Assembly: GCA_900754855.1 (NCBI GenBank)
Contig: CAAEEI010000132.1
Location: 1 to 10,722 of the forward strand
DNA: 10,722 nt
Reading direction: 5' to 3'
DNA from: Lachnospiraceae bacterium
GTDB taxonomy: Bacteria; Bacillota; Clostridia; Lachnospirales; Lachnospiraceae
How positions within the stretch are numbered: position 1 is the first letter of the stretch; the number at the start of each line of letters is the position of its first letter. Under the pieces are notes generated by a model. It made no database searches. It saw only the letters and a list, made by a program, of their open reading frames with translations, and was not told the origin of the DNA. A program made the position numbers and the translations under genes. This document shows, in pieces, positions 1 to 6,401 of the stretch.

Positions 1-921
1 CAGGAAAAACGCAAAAAACGGAATGGTAAGGAAACAGAGCACGGTGGATAACATCACCGCTTTTACCACAAAAGTTTCATCGCTTTTATACTCTTTACTG
101 AAAATAGCGCTGACAGAACCTACCGGCATGGCAAAGCTCATGACGACCACTTTTTCCAGCAGGGAAAACTCCCTGGTCCACAGACAGAGCAAAAGTATCG
201 TAATCGCCGGAACAGCCAGAAGTTTGACCACGGCCACCGCATAAATATGCCGGTCTTTCCATAAATCCTTCCAGCAGATCCCTCCCAACTGAAATCCAAT
301 CATAAACATGGTCAGCGGCGTGGTGGCATTTCCCATGATTTTTACGGCGTCTCCAATCACTGGAGGGAGTGTGATTTTTGCCAGAAAGCAAAACAACCCC
401 AAAAGGACGCCGATCATTCCCGGACTCAACAGTTGTCTCCACTGCATATGCAGGTCTGCTCCCACTGACATCTGAATCAGTAAAATGCCCACCGTAAAAA
501 TCAGAATATCGTTGATCAGCTCCACGATGGCCACATAAAAAACCGCCTCTCCCCCATAAAGCGCTTTCATGACCGGAATACCGATGAACCCGGTATTGCC
601 AAACAACAGCATAAAGGTCGTCAGGTATTGTCTTTGTTTCGTCATTTTTAATCCCTTTGCCAAAGGAAAACTGAACGCAAAAAGCAAAACGAACACAGCC
701 ATGCAAACCAGAAATATGTATCCGCTGTCTTTAACGATCTGCACGGAATATTTCATCTGCATGGCGTCGATCACCAGACAGGGCCAGGTCAGATTAATAA
801 TGATACTGTTTACCCCCTGACTCTGATTTTCGGTCATCCACTGCTTTTTACGAAAAAATATTCCGGGAAGAACCAGTAAAAACAACATCGCCAGCGATTG
901 AAAAATTGATTGTATAAGCAT
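1..921 (-). CDS. AEC family (auxin efflux carrier-like) permease, C-terminal end cut by window
   Basis: Membrane permease of the AEC family, whose bacterial members export or import small organic acids and amino acids; the substrate cannot be told from the sequence. The reading frame stays open for 307 codons from an ATG at 921 to the window edge. Family members are usually about 305-320 residues, so only a few residues should be missing. Hydrophobic segments alternate with short loops over the whole length. Recognisable family motifs are FGNTGFIGIPV (residues 107-117), the conserved Asn-Gly-Pro helix break of the N-terminal repeat; NATTPLTMFMIG (198-209), opening the second repeat; and MPVGSVSAIFSKEY (265-278) near the C-terminus. 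The start is fixed by GGAGG at 929-933, seven bases upstream. The DUF1097 gene lies upstream on the same strand, but a long hairpin at 990-1043 sits between them. No clear sigma-A promoter was found in the 155-base gap, so read-through past that hairpin is possible. Confidence 0.93.
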   Translation of the reverse strand, partial: MLIQSIFQSLAMLFLLVLPGIFFRKKQWMTENQSQGVNSIIINLTWPCLVIDAMQMKYSVQIVKDSGYIFLVCMAVFVLLFAFSFPLAKGLKMTKQRQYLTTFMLLFGNTGFIGIPVMKALYGGEAVFYVAIVELINDILIFTVGILLIQMSVGADLHMQWRQLLSPGMIGVLLGLFCFLAKITLPPVIGDAVKIMGNATTPLTMFMIGFQLGGICWKDLWKDRHIYAVAVVKLLAVPAITILLLCLWTREFSLLEKVVVMSFAMPVGSVSAIFSKEYKSDETFVVKAVMLSTVLCFLTIPFFAFFL

Positions 922-947
922 AGGCAATCCTCCATTTTATTCTTTTG

Positions 948-969
948 CCGAAACCCTCTCTTGTTTCGG
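948..969 (-). other. Small hairpin in the leader of the AEC permease gene
   Basis: A perfect 7-base inverted repeat, CCGAAAC / GTTTCGG, with an 8-base loop, lies 15 bases upstream of the permease Shine-Dalgarno. On the minus strand it is followed by an A-rich stretch, not a T-run, so it is not an intrinsic terminator in that direction. It could stabilise a processed 5' end or be a palindromic protein site. The role is unknown. Confidence 0.5.
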
Positions 970-989
970 ATTCCTGCATTTTTTACGTT

Positions 990-1043
990 AAAAATGGACT
1001 GTATCTTCCGATGTACACCATCCGAATCTTACAGCCCATTTTT
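990..1043 (-). terminator. Long imperfect hairpin between the DUF1097 and AEC genes, probable terminator
   Basis: Outer arms at 990-1003 and 1030-1043 pair over 14 bases with a single G-U wobble (read on the minus strand). Inside them a second stem of 8 bases with one mismatch (1006-1013 with 1019-1026) closes on a 5-base loop. The outer stem begins with an A-run and ends with a T-run on either strand, as in bidirectional intrinsic terminators. On the minus strand the T-run is followed by AACG and a further A/T-rich stretch. It lies 33 bases beyond the DUF1097 stop. The T-run is inside the stem, so termination may be partial, leaving some read-through into the permease gene. Confidence 0.6.
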
Positions 1044-1076
1044 CGTTTCTTCTTACAACCTGTATTCTATTGCTTA

Positions 1077-1565
1077 TTATTCTGCACTTTCATCCTGCGG
1101 ATCTTTGCCACTTACTTTTTTATAGAGCCATGCTCCGCTGGTATCGCAGGTCCATCCTAAAAATGCACCTACAACAATGGATGGTACCAGAAGTTTCCAG
1201 TCTCCGCCTGCTGCAAAAGTAGCAAAGCATCCCAGGAAAGTTCCCGGTGTAAAGTTAAACCACTTAAATTTGGTAATGATGCAGATCACAAAGGAAATGA
1301 TTCCGCTCCAGATTCCCAAATTTCCCAATTGCGGAGAAAGCTGACCCAAAAAGATGATGGTCATTCCACACACAATTCCCATCAGATTAGGAATAATTGC
1401 ATTTTTCAATCCTTCCGCACCATGTCTGCCTGTAGCAAAGTAGGTGGTACATCCTGCAAATCCTGCCCAGCTTAACAAGCCCAGCGGCACAGAAATGAAT
1501 GACCACACACCACAGAAAAATCCTGTAGTAATACTCAGCGCACATAAAAAACTCATTTTCTTCAT
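1077..1565 (-). CDS. DUF1097 family small membrane protein (YcdZ-like)
   Basis: Protein of 162 residues related to the DUF1097 family, represented in E. coli by the inner-membrane protein YcdZ; no biochemical function is established. Family-like stretches are GLLSWAGFAGCTTYFA in the N-terminal third, and TPGTFLGCFATFAAGGDWKL followed by PSIVVGAFLG in the C-terminal half. About five hydrophobic segments fill the chain, with a charged C-terminus (DPQDESAE). An in-frame ATG lies six codons upstream (1583), but a strong GGAGG (1574-1578) would then be inside the gene. That GGAGG stands eight bases before the ATG at 1565, so I take 1565 as the start. The gene has its own promoter and a palindromic operator, and it is separated from lepA upstream by a terminator. 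The neighbouring AEC permease may be a functional partner, but this is only inferred from position. Confidence 0.88.
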   Translation of the reverse strand: MKKMSFLCALSITTGFFCGVWSFISVPLGLLSWAGFAGCTTYFATGRHGAEGLKNAIIPNLMGIVCGMTIIFLGQLSPQLGNLGIWSGIISFVICIITKFKWFNFTPGTFLGCFATFAAGGDWKLLVPSIVVGAFLGWTCDTSGAWLYKKVSGKDPQDESAE

Positions 1566-1614
1566 TTTGTCCCCCTCCATCATGTTCTTTTGATATTTTT
1601 TATTTGATGGGGAA

Positions 1615-1643
1615 ATTCTATCATGTTCTCTTTTTTACAACAA
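1615..1643 (-). promoter_or_regulatory. Sigma-A type promoter of the DUF1097 gene
   Basis: Minus-strand -35 TTGTTG (1638-1643) and -10 TAGAAT (1615-1620) are separated by exactly 17 bases. The predicted start of transcription is near 1608, giving a leader of about 43 bases that contains the strong GGAGG. The -35 is a weak match to TTGACA, which fits a promoter needing an activator at the overlapping upstream palindrome. Confidence 0.65.
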
Positions 1644-1657
1644 GGACATTTGTCCTT
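1642..1657 (-). promoter_or_regulatory. Palindromic operator, probable Crp/Fnr-type class II site
   Basis: The sequence AAGGACA-tt-TGTCCTT is a perfect 7+7 inverted repeat with a 2-base centre. Its centre (1649.5) falls at -41.5 relative to the predicted start site at 1608, and its last two bases overlap the -35 hexamer. Crp and Fnr homodimers bind 14-16 base palindromes and activate from exactly this position (class II). The half-site differs from the E. coli CRP and FNR half-sites, so the cognate regulator is not identified here. A repressor bound over the -35 is the alternative reading. Confidence 0.6.
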
Positions 1658-1663
1658 TTTGAG

Positions 1664-1704
1664 AAAAAAAAGACAAAGACAGAGACCCGAAAACCGGGTC
1701 TCTG
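1664..1704 (-). terminator. Intrinsic terminator of lepA
   Basis: A perfect 10-base stem, CAGAGACCCG / CGGGTCTCTG (1680-1689 with 1695-1704), has a 5-base loop and is followed on the minus strand by TCTTTGTC and an unbroken run of eight T. It lies 12 bases after the lepA stop codon. It ends the transcript coming from the MATE genes and lepA, and it sits just upstream of the DUF1097 operator. Confidence 0.93.
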
Positions 1705-1716
1705 CCTGCAATTCTT

Positions 1717-3531
1717 TTAATCTTCGTCCAATTTTAATACGCTCATAAACGCTTTTTGCGGAATTTCCACGTTGCCGATCTGACGCATTCTCTTCTTTCC
1801 TTCCTTTTGTTTTTCCAGAAGTTTTTTCTTACGGCTGATGTCGCCGCCATAACATTTCGCCAGCACGTCTTTACGTACCGCTTTTACGGTCTCCCTGGCA
1901 ATGATCTTGCTGCCGATGGCCGCCTGGATTGGAATCTCAAACAGATGCCGTGGAATCTCTTCTTTTAATTTTTCGCACATTTTTCTTCCCCGTTCATAGG
2001 CAGAAGAAGCATGGACAATAAAGGAAAGGGCGTCCACCGTCTCTCTGTTAATGAGAATATCCAGTTTCACCAGCTCTGACTGCACATAACCTTTCATTTC
2101 ATAATCAAAGGATGCATAGCCTCTGGAGCGGGATTTTAATGCGTCAAAGAAGTCATAAATAATCTCATTTAACGGCAGGTCATATTTTAACAGCGCTCTG
2201 GTCTCTTCCATATATTCCATGGAAATATACGTTCCCCGCCGCTCCTGACATAATTTCATAATCGAGCCAACATACTCTTTCGTCACCATGATTTCTGCGG
2301 AAACAATCGGTTCTTCCATATATTCAATGGTGGACGGGTCAGGGAGATTGGTGGGATTAGTCAGATCAAAGCATGTGCCATCGGTCAGATGTACTTTGTA
2401 AACTACACTCGGCGCCGTGGTTACCAGATCAAGATTATATTCTCTTTCCAATCGTTCCTGAATGATTTCCAGGTGCAGCAGTCCCAGAAAACCGCAGCGG
2501 AAACCAAAGCCAAGGGCAACGGAAGTCTCCGGTTCATACTGTAATGCGGCATCGTTTAACTGTAATTTTTCCAGAGCATCTCTGAGATCCGGATATTTTG
2601 CGCCGTCCGCCGGATACACTCCGCAAAAGACCATGGAGTTTACTTTTTTATATCCCGGAAGAGGTTCCGCACACGGATGATCGGCGTCCGTGACCGTATC
2701 TCCCACCCGGGTATCCTTGACATTCTTCAGGCTGGCGGTAATATACCCAACCATTCCGGCGCTTAATTCTTCACAAGGAAGAAACTGTCCTGCGCCGAAG
2801 GTTCCCACTTCTACCACTTCTGCTCTGGCTCCTGTAGCCATCATCAGCATATTGGTTCCTTTTTTTATGGTTCCTTCCATAATACGGGCAAAGATGATGA
2901 CCCCTTTATAGGCGTCGTAAACACTGTCAAAAATCAGCGCCTGCAACGGATGATCGGCATGACCTCCCGGAGCAGGAATCTTCTCTACGATCTGTTCCAG
3001 TACTTCTTCCACGTTCAATCCGCTTTTGGCGGAAATTTGGGGCGCATCTTCTGCCTCGATGCCAATGACATCTTCGATTTCTGTCACCACACGATCCGGA
3101 TCTGCACTCGGCAGGTCAATTTTATTGATGACCGGCATGATCTCCAGATCATGATCAAGGGCCAGATAAACGTTGGCCAGCGTCTGAGCCTCGATGCCCT
3201 GAGCGGCATCCACCACTAAAATAGCGCCCTCACAGGCAGCCAGACTTCGGCTGACCTCATAATTAAAGTCAACATGCCCTGGTGTGTCAATCAAGTTAAA
3301 AATATATTCTTCTCCATCTTTTGCCTTAAATACGGTACGCACGGCCTGCGATTTAATGGTAATGCCTCTTTCTCTTTCCAGATCCATATTGTCCAGCACC
3401 TGATTTTGCATCTCACGATCGGTAAGAAGTCCGGTCTGCTCGATAATACGGTCTGCCAGGGTAGACTTTCCGTGGTCAATATGGGCAATAATACAAAAAT
3501 TACGAATCTTACTCTGGTCTATTCCAGCCAA
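1717..3531 (-). CDS. lepA: Elongation factor 4 (LepA), ribosome-bound translational GTPase
   Basis: EF4/LepA is an EF-G-like GTPase that binds the ribosome; back-translocation and a role in 30S assembly or initiation have both been reported. The 604-residue protein has the usual family length. GTPase motifs are AHIDHGKST (16-24, P-loop), RGITIK (55-60, switch I), DTPGH (82-86), NKID (136-139) and SAKSG (167-171). The C-terminal signature domain unique to LepA is intact, with AKCYGGDISRKKKLLEK starting at 548 and GNVEIPQKAF near the end. Initiation is at TTG (3529-3531), eight bases after a strong GGAGG (3540-3544); no ATG fits the N-terminus better. The next gene upstream on the same strand, a MATE transporter, ends 55 bases before it without a terminator, so it is probably co-transcribed. 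In many Bacillota lepA follows spoIIP (with or without one small gene) and precedes hemW; here two MATE genes intervene and hemW is not next. Confidence 0.98.
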   Translation of the reverse strand: MAGIDQSKIRNFCIIAHIDHGKSTLADRIIEQTGLLTDREMQNQVLDNMDLERERGITIKSQAVRTVFKAKDGEEYIFNLIDTPGHVDFNYEVSRSLAACEGAILVVDAAQGIEAQTLANVYLALDHDLEIMPVINKIDLPSADPDRVVTEIEDVIGIEAEDAPQISAKSGLNVEEVLEQIVEKIPAPGGHADHPLQALIFDSVYDAYKGVIIFARIMEGTIKKGTNMLMMATGARAEVVEVGTFGAGQFLPCEELSAGMVGYITASLKNVKDTRVGDTVTDADHPCAEPLPGYKKVNSMVFCGVYPADGAKYPDLRDALEKLQLNDAALQYEPETSVALGFGFRCGFLGLLHLEIIQERLEREYNLDLVTTAPSVVYKVHLTDGTCFDLTNPTNLPDPSTIEYMEEPIVSAEIMVTKEYVGSIMKLCQERRGTYISMEYMEETRALLKYDLPLNEIIYDFFDALKSRSRGYASFDYEMKGYVQSELVKLDILINRETVDALSFIVHASSAYERGRKMCEKLKEEIPRHLFEIPIQAAIGSKIIARETVKAVRKDVLAKCYGGDISRKKKLLEKQKEGKKRMRQIGNVEIPQKAFMSVLKLDED

Positions 3532-3578
3532 TGTTATTTCCTCCTGCTTTTTCTTTTCTTCTATATCTTATCTTATAT

Positions 3579-3607
3579 ATCATATCTTATTTTTCTTCCA
3601 CCGCCAA
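3579..3607 (-). promoter_or_regulatory. Candidate internal promoter for lepA
   Basis: Minus-strand TTGGCG (3602-3607) and TATGAT (3579-3584), spaced 17 bases, straddle the end of the upstream MATE gene and lie about 50 bases before the lepA start. Four of six and five of six positions match the sigma-A consensus. It would let lepA be expressed independently of the exporters. AT-rich DNA at this spot makes chance matches likely. Confidence 0.4.
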
Positions 3608-4936
3608 CTCTTTTTCTATCTTTTTTACGCAATAGAAACAGGTAGGCACAATATACAACACCGCTGCCACCCATGCCGTCTGGTCGGCATAGCAGATGGC
3701 ATTAAAGCCAAGCATCGGCATGAGACCGACGCAGACAACAATACGGGCAATCATTTCCACTACTCCGGAAAATACTGCTCTTCCTGAATATCCCAGACCC
3801 TGTGTACACAGTCTGACCACATTTAAAATCCCCAGCGCCCAGTAGAAAAATCCCGAACAATACAGGAGACGGCCGGAAGCGTCAAGCACTGCCGTTTCCG
3901 CTGCACTGACGAAAAGGAGAGACATTTCCCGGCCAAAGAAAATCAGACCAAGTCCTGCCACGATTCCATAGGCGATTCCCATGGATACCCCCTGCGCCAG
4001 ACCTTTTTTAATCCGCTGCACCTTTTTCGCTCCCAGATTCTGACTGCAGAATGTCGATACCGCAGTAGCCAGCGCATCAAACGGACACATCATAAACATT
4101 TTCAGCCGGGAAGCCGCCGTAAAGGCCGAGGCATACAGGCTGCCCAGATTGTTGTTGGCTGATTGCATGACCATACTGCCGATGGCCGTAATGGAATATT
4201 GCAGCCCCATGGGAAAGCCCATGATCGTCAGGATTTTCATTCGATCCGCATCCACCCGACACTCTTCTTTTTCCAGACGGAGAACAGGATATTTCTTTAT
4301 TATATAGAAGAGACACAAACATCCGCTCATGGCCTGCGAAGCGATGGTCGCGATTGCCGCTCCTGCCACTCCCCAGTGAAGAACGGTAATACAAAACAGA
4401 TCCAGAAAGATATTAGATACCGCCGAAAATGCCAGAAACAGAAACGGCGTCCGGCTGTCACCCACCGCCCGCATGATTCCGGAAGTCAGATTATATAATA
4501 ACGTGAACGGTATCCCCAGAAATATAATCAGAAGATAAATATAAGAATCTGAAAAAATATCCCTCGGTGTGGATAACACCTGCAAAATCTGCGTGCACAA
4601 CAAAGCGCAGACTACGGTGAGCACCACCGCCACTATGCTGGTCAGAATATAACTGTTATAAACAAACCGCCGCATCATGGAATAATCTTTTGCTCCAAAT
4701 TTCTGTGCCACGGGAATACAGAAGCCACAACAGATCCCTATACAAAATCCCAGCACCAAAAATTGTACGCTGCTGGATGAACCGACACTGGCCAGCGCAT
4801 TTGTCCCCAGAAAACGCCCTACTATGGCGGCATCTGCCAGATTATATCCCTGCTGCAGCAAATTCCCTGCCAAAAGCGGCAGAGCAAATTTTAAAATGAG
4901 ACTGAGAGGATTTCCCTGCGTCATATCTTTTGTCAT
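3587..4936 (-). CDS. MATE family multidrug/cation antiporter, second of a tandem pair
   Basis: Inner-membrane exporter of the MATE family, which uses a Na+ or H+ gradient to expel drugs, dyes or metabolites; the substrate is unknown. It has 449 residues, the usual length, with a repeated pattern of about twelve hydrophobic segments in two halves. The first membrane segment carries the family signature around NLADAAIVGRFLG, with Asp35 in the position of the cation-coupling acidic residue of NorM-type proteins. The second half opens near MGFPMGLQYSITAIGSMVMQ. The C-terminus is short and charged (KKIEKELAVEEK). The start ATG at 4936 is preceded at eight bases by GGGAG. The upstream MATE gene ends 61 bases earlier and no terminator separates them. 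The two proteins are clearly different in sequence, so they are not a recent duplication and could be a heteromeric or functionally split pair; this is inference. Confidence 0.95.
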   Translation of the reverse strand: MTKDMTQGNPLSLILKFALPLLAGNLLQQGYNLADAAIVGRFLGTNALASVGSSSSVQFLVLGFCIGICCGFCIPVAQKFGAKDYSMMRRFVYNSYILTSIVAVVLTVVCALLCTQILQVLSTPRDIFSDSYIYLLIIFLGIPFTLLYNLTSGIMRAVGDSRTPFLFLAFSAVSNIFLDLFCITVLHWGVAGAAIATIASQAMSGCLCLFYIIKKYPVLRLEKEECRVDADRMKILTIMGFPMGLQYSITAIGSMVMQSANNNLGSLYASAFTAASRLKMFMMCPFDALATAVSTFCSQNLGAKKVQRIKKGLAQGVSMGIAYGIVAGLGLIFFGREMSLLFVSAAETAVLDASGRLLYCSGFFYWALGILNVVRLCTQGLGYSGRAVFSGVVEMIARIVVCVGLMPMLGFNAICYADQTAWVAAVLYIVPTCFYCVKKIEKELAVEEK

Positions 4937-4997
4937 CTTTCTCGCTCCCTTTCACCATTAATCCTCTATTTTTTCCTGCGTCTTTTTTCCTGTTTCC

Positions 4998-6326
4998 TTA
5001 TCCCGATTTTTCCTGATTTTTCTTCCAGCGCAGATAAAAAAGGCTTCCTATTCCCGCAACAACACATTCCGTCACCGGGCAGATCAGCCAGATTCCCTTC
5101 ATCCCAAATAATCCGGACAAAAGGAAAGCCAGCGGCACGACAAGAAGAAGTCCGCGAAGCAGGGACAGAATATGCGCCGGCAGCGGTTTATCTACCGAAG
5201 GGAAAAACTGGGATACCACCGTATTATAGCCCACAAAGCAACTGGAAAGGAAATAGATTCTTATGCCTTCCACCGCCATCTCGTGCATCGCTGCATTTCC
5301 CTCATGATTAAACAGGGCGGCAATCACCGGGGCAAAAAGAAATAAGCCCAGATAAAGAAGACCGGATATGATTTTCGTTGTTTTTTGCGCATAGCCATAG
5401 ACTTCTCTGACCGATTTTCTGTCCAGAACACCATAGTATCTGCTGACCAACGGCTGCATTCCCTGAGAAATTCCCGTATAGACCGCCACCACCACCAGAG
5501 AGATATTGGCCACGACGCCATAAGCAGCTACCCCGATGGTACCTGCCAGTCCAAGAATCAGAAAATTAAAGGTGACCATTACAATCCCTGTGGAAACCTG
5601 TCCCAGAAAAGAGGGAAATCCCAACAGACAGGTCTGCCTGAAGATTTCCCATTTCCATCGGGTTTTCTTCAGATGAAAATGATTTTTCTTCTGCCGGAGA
5701 TAGGAAGACATGATTACCATACTGATCACCGGCGATAATCCCGTGGCAAAAATTGCTCCAAAGATTCCCATACGACAGGGGAAGATAAACAGATAGTCCA
5801 GAAAAATATTGGCAAAGCTTCCCACCAGCATGGCGATCATGGATATGCGGGGACCGCCGTCATTACGTACAAAACAAAGGAATACTTCATTGAACATAAA
5901 CGCCGGGGCAAAAAGCAGAAGCCAGCGCAGATAAATCGTCGTCATGGTCAGTACTTCTCCCTCAGCGCCCAGCCAGCGAGCCAGGGTTTCCGGAAAGACC
6001 ACACCGGCCGCCACAAACAACAGGGCAAAAAACAGGGTAAAATAGAGGGTATTGGTAAATAACCGATCCGTTTTCTCCTGTTCCTTCTGTCCCTGATAGA
6101 TCGCATATTTCGTTGCCGCCCCCATGCCGAACATGAGCGCGCATCCGTGGATGAGATTATACACCGGAATGGCAAGATTGAGAGCTGCAAGCCCATCGCT
6201 TCCCATTCCTCTGGCTACAAAAAAAGTATCGGCCAGAATATAACAGGAAACCCCCAACATGCCCAATACGCTAAATGAGGCATAACGGATAAATGCATAT
6301 AAGGTTTTCTTTTGTTCTTTCGCCAT
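4998..6326 (-). CDS. MATE family efflux transporter (MepA-like), first of a tandem pair
   Basis: Membrane antiporter of the MATE family with 442 residues and about twelve predicted membrane segments. The N-terminal signature reads CYILADTFFVARGMGSDGLAAL in pieces around residues 28-50, with Asp33 as the conserved acidic residue of the first helix. PVYNLIHGCALMFGMGAATKY follows in the second helix region, typical of the MepA-like branch. The second half begins at about residue 240 with LLGFPSFLGQVSTGIVMVTFN. The C-terminus is basic (RWKKNQEKSG). The ATG at 6326 is preceded at five bases by AGGAG. A sigma-A-like promoter lies between spoIIP and this gene, so vegetative expression of this gene, the next MATE gene and lepA is likely. 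The substrate is not predictable; resistance, metabolite export and sporulation-linked functions are all open. Confidence 0.95.
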   Translation of the reverse strand: MAKEQKKTLYAFIRYASFSVLGMLGVSCYILADTFFVARGMGSDGLAALNLAIPVYNLIHGCALMFGMGAATKYAIYQGQKEQEKTDRLFTNTLYFTLFFALLFVAAGVVFPETLARWLGAEGEVLTMTTIYLRWLLLFAPAFMFNEVFLCFVRNDGGPRISMIAMLVGSFANIFLDYLFIFPCRMGIFGAIFATGLSPVISMVIMSSYLRQKKNHFHLKKTRWKWEIFRQTCLLGFPSFLGQVSTGIVMVTFNFLILGLAGTIGVAAYGVVANISLVVVAVYTGISQGMQPLVSRYYGVLDRKSVREVYGYAQKTTKIISGLLYLGLFLFAPVIAALFNHEGNAAMHEMAVEGIRIYFLSSCFVGYNTVVSQFFPSVDKPLPAHILSLLRGLLLVVPLAFLLSGLFGMKGIWLICPVTECVVAGIGSLFYLRWKKNQEKSG

Positions 6327-6368
6327 CTTTTCTCCTTTAATTTACCATAACTTTACTATACCGGAACA

Positions 6369-6398
6369 ACTATATCATAATATTTCTTCCTATGGCAA
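6369..6398 (-). promoter_or_regulatory. Sigma-A type promoter in front of the MATE-MATE-lepA genes
   Basis: Minus-strand TTGCCA (6393-6398; five of six) and TATAGT (6369-6374; five of six), with an 18-base spacer, lie just after the spoIIP stop. The predicted leader is about 36 bases and ends in AGGAG before the first MATE ATG. No hairpin terminator was seen after spoIIP, so transcripts from the sporulation genes may also continue into this group. Confidence 0.6.
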
Positions 6399-6401
6399 GA
6401 G

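Noticed and set aside
95..706. A 203-codon minus-strand frame inside the AEC permease gene
   Set aside because: It is out of frame with the permease, which shows clear membrane segments and family motifs. The translation is a Gly/Arg/His-rich shadow.
1566..1583. ATG codons at 1583 and 1580 as the start of the DUF1097 protein
   Set aside because: They would place the strong GGAGG inside the coding region; homologues begin close to the ATG at 1565.
1642..1660. The AAGGACA/TGTCCTT palindrome plus T-run as a plus-strand terminator
   Set aside because: The loop would be only two bases and no plus-strand gene precedes it. Its position relative to the DUF1097 promoter fits an operator better.
3587..6326. 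The two MATE genes as a recent tandem duplication
   Set aside because: The protein sequences differ throughout, including the first-helix signature and the C-termini. They belong to different branches of the family.
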